Source: Lytechinus pictus (lineage: Eukaryota > Echinodermata > Echinoidea > Temnopleuroida > Toxopneustidae). Taken from it: a DNA stretch of 64,000 bases. Below the pieces are notes generated by a model, which had not been told where the DNA came from, did no database searches, and saw only the letters and a program-made list of their open reading frames with translations. The stretch's first letter is position 1. The number at the start of each line of letters is the position of its first letter. The DNA is taken from positions 14,606,001-14,670,000 of the forward strand of contig NC_087257.1 in assembly GCF_037042905.1 (NCBI RefSeq), read 5' to 3'. Below, one piece after another: positions 62,017-64,000 of the stretch. Made by a program: the position numbers and the translations under genes.

Positions 62017-62639
62017 CCAGCACATCACTCATTCTCCTTACCGAGTCTATACTTGACGATTTTGATTTTCCATTTTACGAGACTGGGCGCACGTTCTCGT
62101 CGGTTAAGTTTGTTGTTGTTGTTTTCTTTGTTTTATGAAAAAATCAATGTGGTCAAGTTACAAAGTTCCCAGCCCCCCCCCCCCCCTTATACGCGGATAG
62201 CACCCCCACCTCCAGAAATGATACTTCATAGAAAAGTCGGACATGACTGTGTACACAGAGGTAGTTTGTCTCCACAATCATGACAATTGTTCAATGAAAT
62301 CTTGCTAATTCAAACACACAAAGAGAAAGTTTCAAGTCATCCAAGTTGTGAGTTTAACATGTGCTTTATTTCCAAGTATTTCAAAATACGCAACACACGT
62401 AATCCATTAATGATACAATAGGGACACATATCTAAAATTAAAGATTTGGCCAATAATACACTTTGAATAGCAAAAGAATATAGCTGATTTCCATTATTTT
62501 AACCACATGATGCCAATGATGATAATACCAAAAAATGCATATTTTATTCACTTACTTTGTGACTTAATGACTTACTTTATTTCAACAATATCGTTGAAAA
62601 GTATACAATACAATACAGTTCGGACTAGAATCAGCAGCC

Positions 62640-64000
62640 ACCCCCTCCCCCAGTGGCGTAGCTAGGATTTTTTTCCTGGGGGGGGGGGGGGGGCGCTGGG
62701 GGGTCCTTGCTTTTTCAGGGGGCACCATTTTTTATGTTGTGTGTGTATGTGTCACAAGGGCGGATCCGACTTTCGCCAATAGGGGACGGGGCCCGAAATT
62801 ATCTTCACCTATATTTCCCCCGATCAGTCACTTCTTAGTTTTATTCTAGGCTTATAGAACAACATAAACATGAAATAATCTCATAAGCCTTATAAAAAGT
62901 GCGAGCGCGAAGCGCGAGCGATTTGTTTTGGTTACTTTCATGTATTTTGTCCTGAAAATGTAATATTCTGTGCAATATGTTATGTGTGATCCTGAACAAG
63001 ATTCGTATGTAACTAGATGGTTACTGCGAAGGCCAACCGCAAGCAGAAATTTTTATTAACTGTTCTAGCATTATCGAAAAGGGACCTGTTAAGGACTGCT
63101 TACAGTTACCCACGAAGACGGTATATATTTCAATAATGCGAGCGCGAAGCGCGAGCAATTTTTTTTTGACATTCCGACCTAAAAAATTGTCATTCTAAGC
63201 ACTTTTTGTATTAATAAAGGGGATAGGTATGTAACTAAACAATTGATGCGAGCGCGAAGCGCGAGAGGAAGAAAATTGAGATTTTAGACCTAAAAGCGGG
63301 ACACTCTATTCATATTTTGTAAATCATAAATAGGATATAGTTAATTGGGTATCATTGATAATGCGATCGTGAAGCGTGAGCAGACAATTATTGATATTCT
63401 GATGTGAAACTGGATAATTTAAGTACATTTAATATAAAGAACATGCAGGTTATCGCGCATGTTTTAGATTTAGACCTAGAATCTGGGCAGTCTGAATACA
63501 TTTGTTTAATGGAACATTATGAAATATAGGTAGACAATAGGAACTTGGCAAATCAAAAAATTTGACCACGTACGCAGCGTGAGCTTAAAAATGCTGATAT
63601 GTAGACTATAAAAGGGACATTTTACAGCTAGAACACTTAAATTTGTTAATGAAAAAAAATGATGAGAGCTCGATGTCCGAGCTAAAATATATTTTGTATA
63701 TTGACTTCAAAACTTGCTCCATATCAGCCTATTGAGCAAGATATGAATTTCATCGAACAGGCAATTCTGGCTCGAAGCGCAAGCAAAAGTTTTATATAGT
63801 AACATGAAAGATTTGTTTTTTTTTTTGCAAGTCTTCCCTTCACATTATTTCATTCACTCGTCTTCCTCCTCTTATTTTCCTCTTCTTTTTTTTCTTCTGT
63901 CTTTCTTCTTCTTTACTTTTTTTTCTTCTTTCTCCTTTTTTTTTTGCTCTGCCAATTTTTTTCAGGGGGGCACCTGGGGGGGGGGGGCACACCAAATCTC
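62640..64000 (-). repeat. GC-core tandem repeat array, copy 2 (inverted)
   Basis: The complementary core TGCGAGCGCGAAGCGCGAGC occurs at 62901, 63137, 63247, 63362, 63571, 63663 and 63769 (the last three worn), again with gaps near 110 bp. It is bordered by TTTTTTGCTCTGCCAA and G runs at 63950-63990, the complement of the border at 50341-50377, and on the other side by CAGTGGCGTAGCTAGGA (62651-62667). Continues past the window end. Confidence 0.75.

Larger units (their letters stand above)
60043..62639. other. GPCR 5' flank and intergenic, no further gene seen
   Basis: Contains the small elements at 60777-60946 and 61747-62016. The 5' UTR and promoter of the receptor must lie at or upstream of 60043 but no TATA box or initiator could be placed. 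Around 61229-61300 and 61385-61540 there are imperfect inverted similarities (GGATGGAG, CGCACGAC) that may be another worn element. Confidence 0.45.

Noticed and set aside
1-64000. CRISPR array, operon or phage/plasmid features
   Set aside because: The regular repeats have eukaryotic satellite or foldback form, and the genes have GT-AG introns; nothing indicates prokaryotic DNA.

Overview
The window reads as nuclear DNA of an animal: AT-rich, dense in repeats, with short coding exons bounded by GT/AG splice sites and separated by introns of up to about 14 kb. The palindrome ACATGTA and its tandem form recur throughout. That habit, many foldback (inverted-repeat) elements and the gene content suggest an echinoderm, most likely a sea urchin. 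The species call is inference; the eukaryotic gene structure is seen directly.

Two genes can be supported, both on the minus strand. (1) Positions 48044 down to 5113 hold a complete LRRFIP-type gene (leucine-rich repeat flightless-interacting protein, closest to vertebrate LRRFIP2). At least 11 constitutive coding exons join in frame to a protein of about 419 residues: a short N-terminal basic block, a Ser/Arg-rich SSRRGS segment and a long C-terminal coiled coil. Four further segments look like alternative exons: a tandemly duplicated cassette pair at 18306-18383 and 18700-18783, a 12-nt microexon at 39409-39420, and an alternative 3' terminal exon at 7267-7326. (2) Positions 60042 down to 56992 hold a three-exon rhodopsin-class GPCR of 377 residues. 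It keeps DRY and NPxxY but departs from the class at 2.50, 6.50 and apparently the 3.25-ECL2 disulphide. A decayed LINE fragment (58476-59560, plus strand) sits in its first intron.

Layout: 1-5112 is the LRRFIP 3' flank, with foldback elements and candidate poly(A) signals. 5113-48044 is the LRRFIP gene. 48045-48600 is its 5' flank and probable promoter. 48600-56990 is intergenic, with a GC-core repeat array, a tRNA-like sequence, one unassigned ORF of exon type and a nested pair of foldback elements. 56992-60042 is the GPCR. 60043-64000 is intergenic and ends in a second, inverted copy of the GC-core repeat array.

Much of the non-coding DNA is short non-autonomous elements with inverted termini. 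At least a dozen families can be separated by eye, several present twice or more, two of them nested. There are also tandem arrays, (ATG/ATC)n tracts, a tRNA-derived SINE and a probable Penelope-like fragment with a hammerhead-like core. I see no prokaryotic system, CRISPR array, operon or confident intact tRNA/rRNA gene. The most interesting signals are the LRRFIP alternative-exon architecture, the atypical GPCR and the repeat structures.
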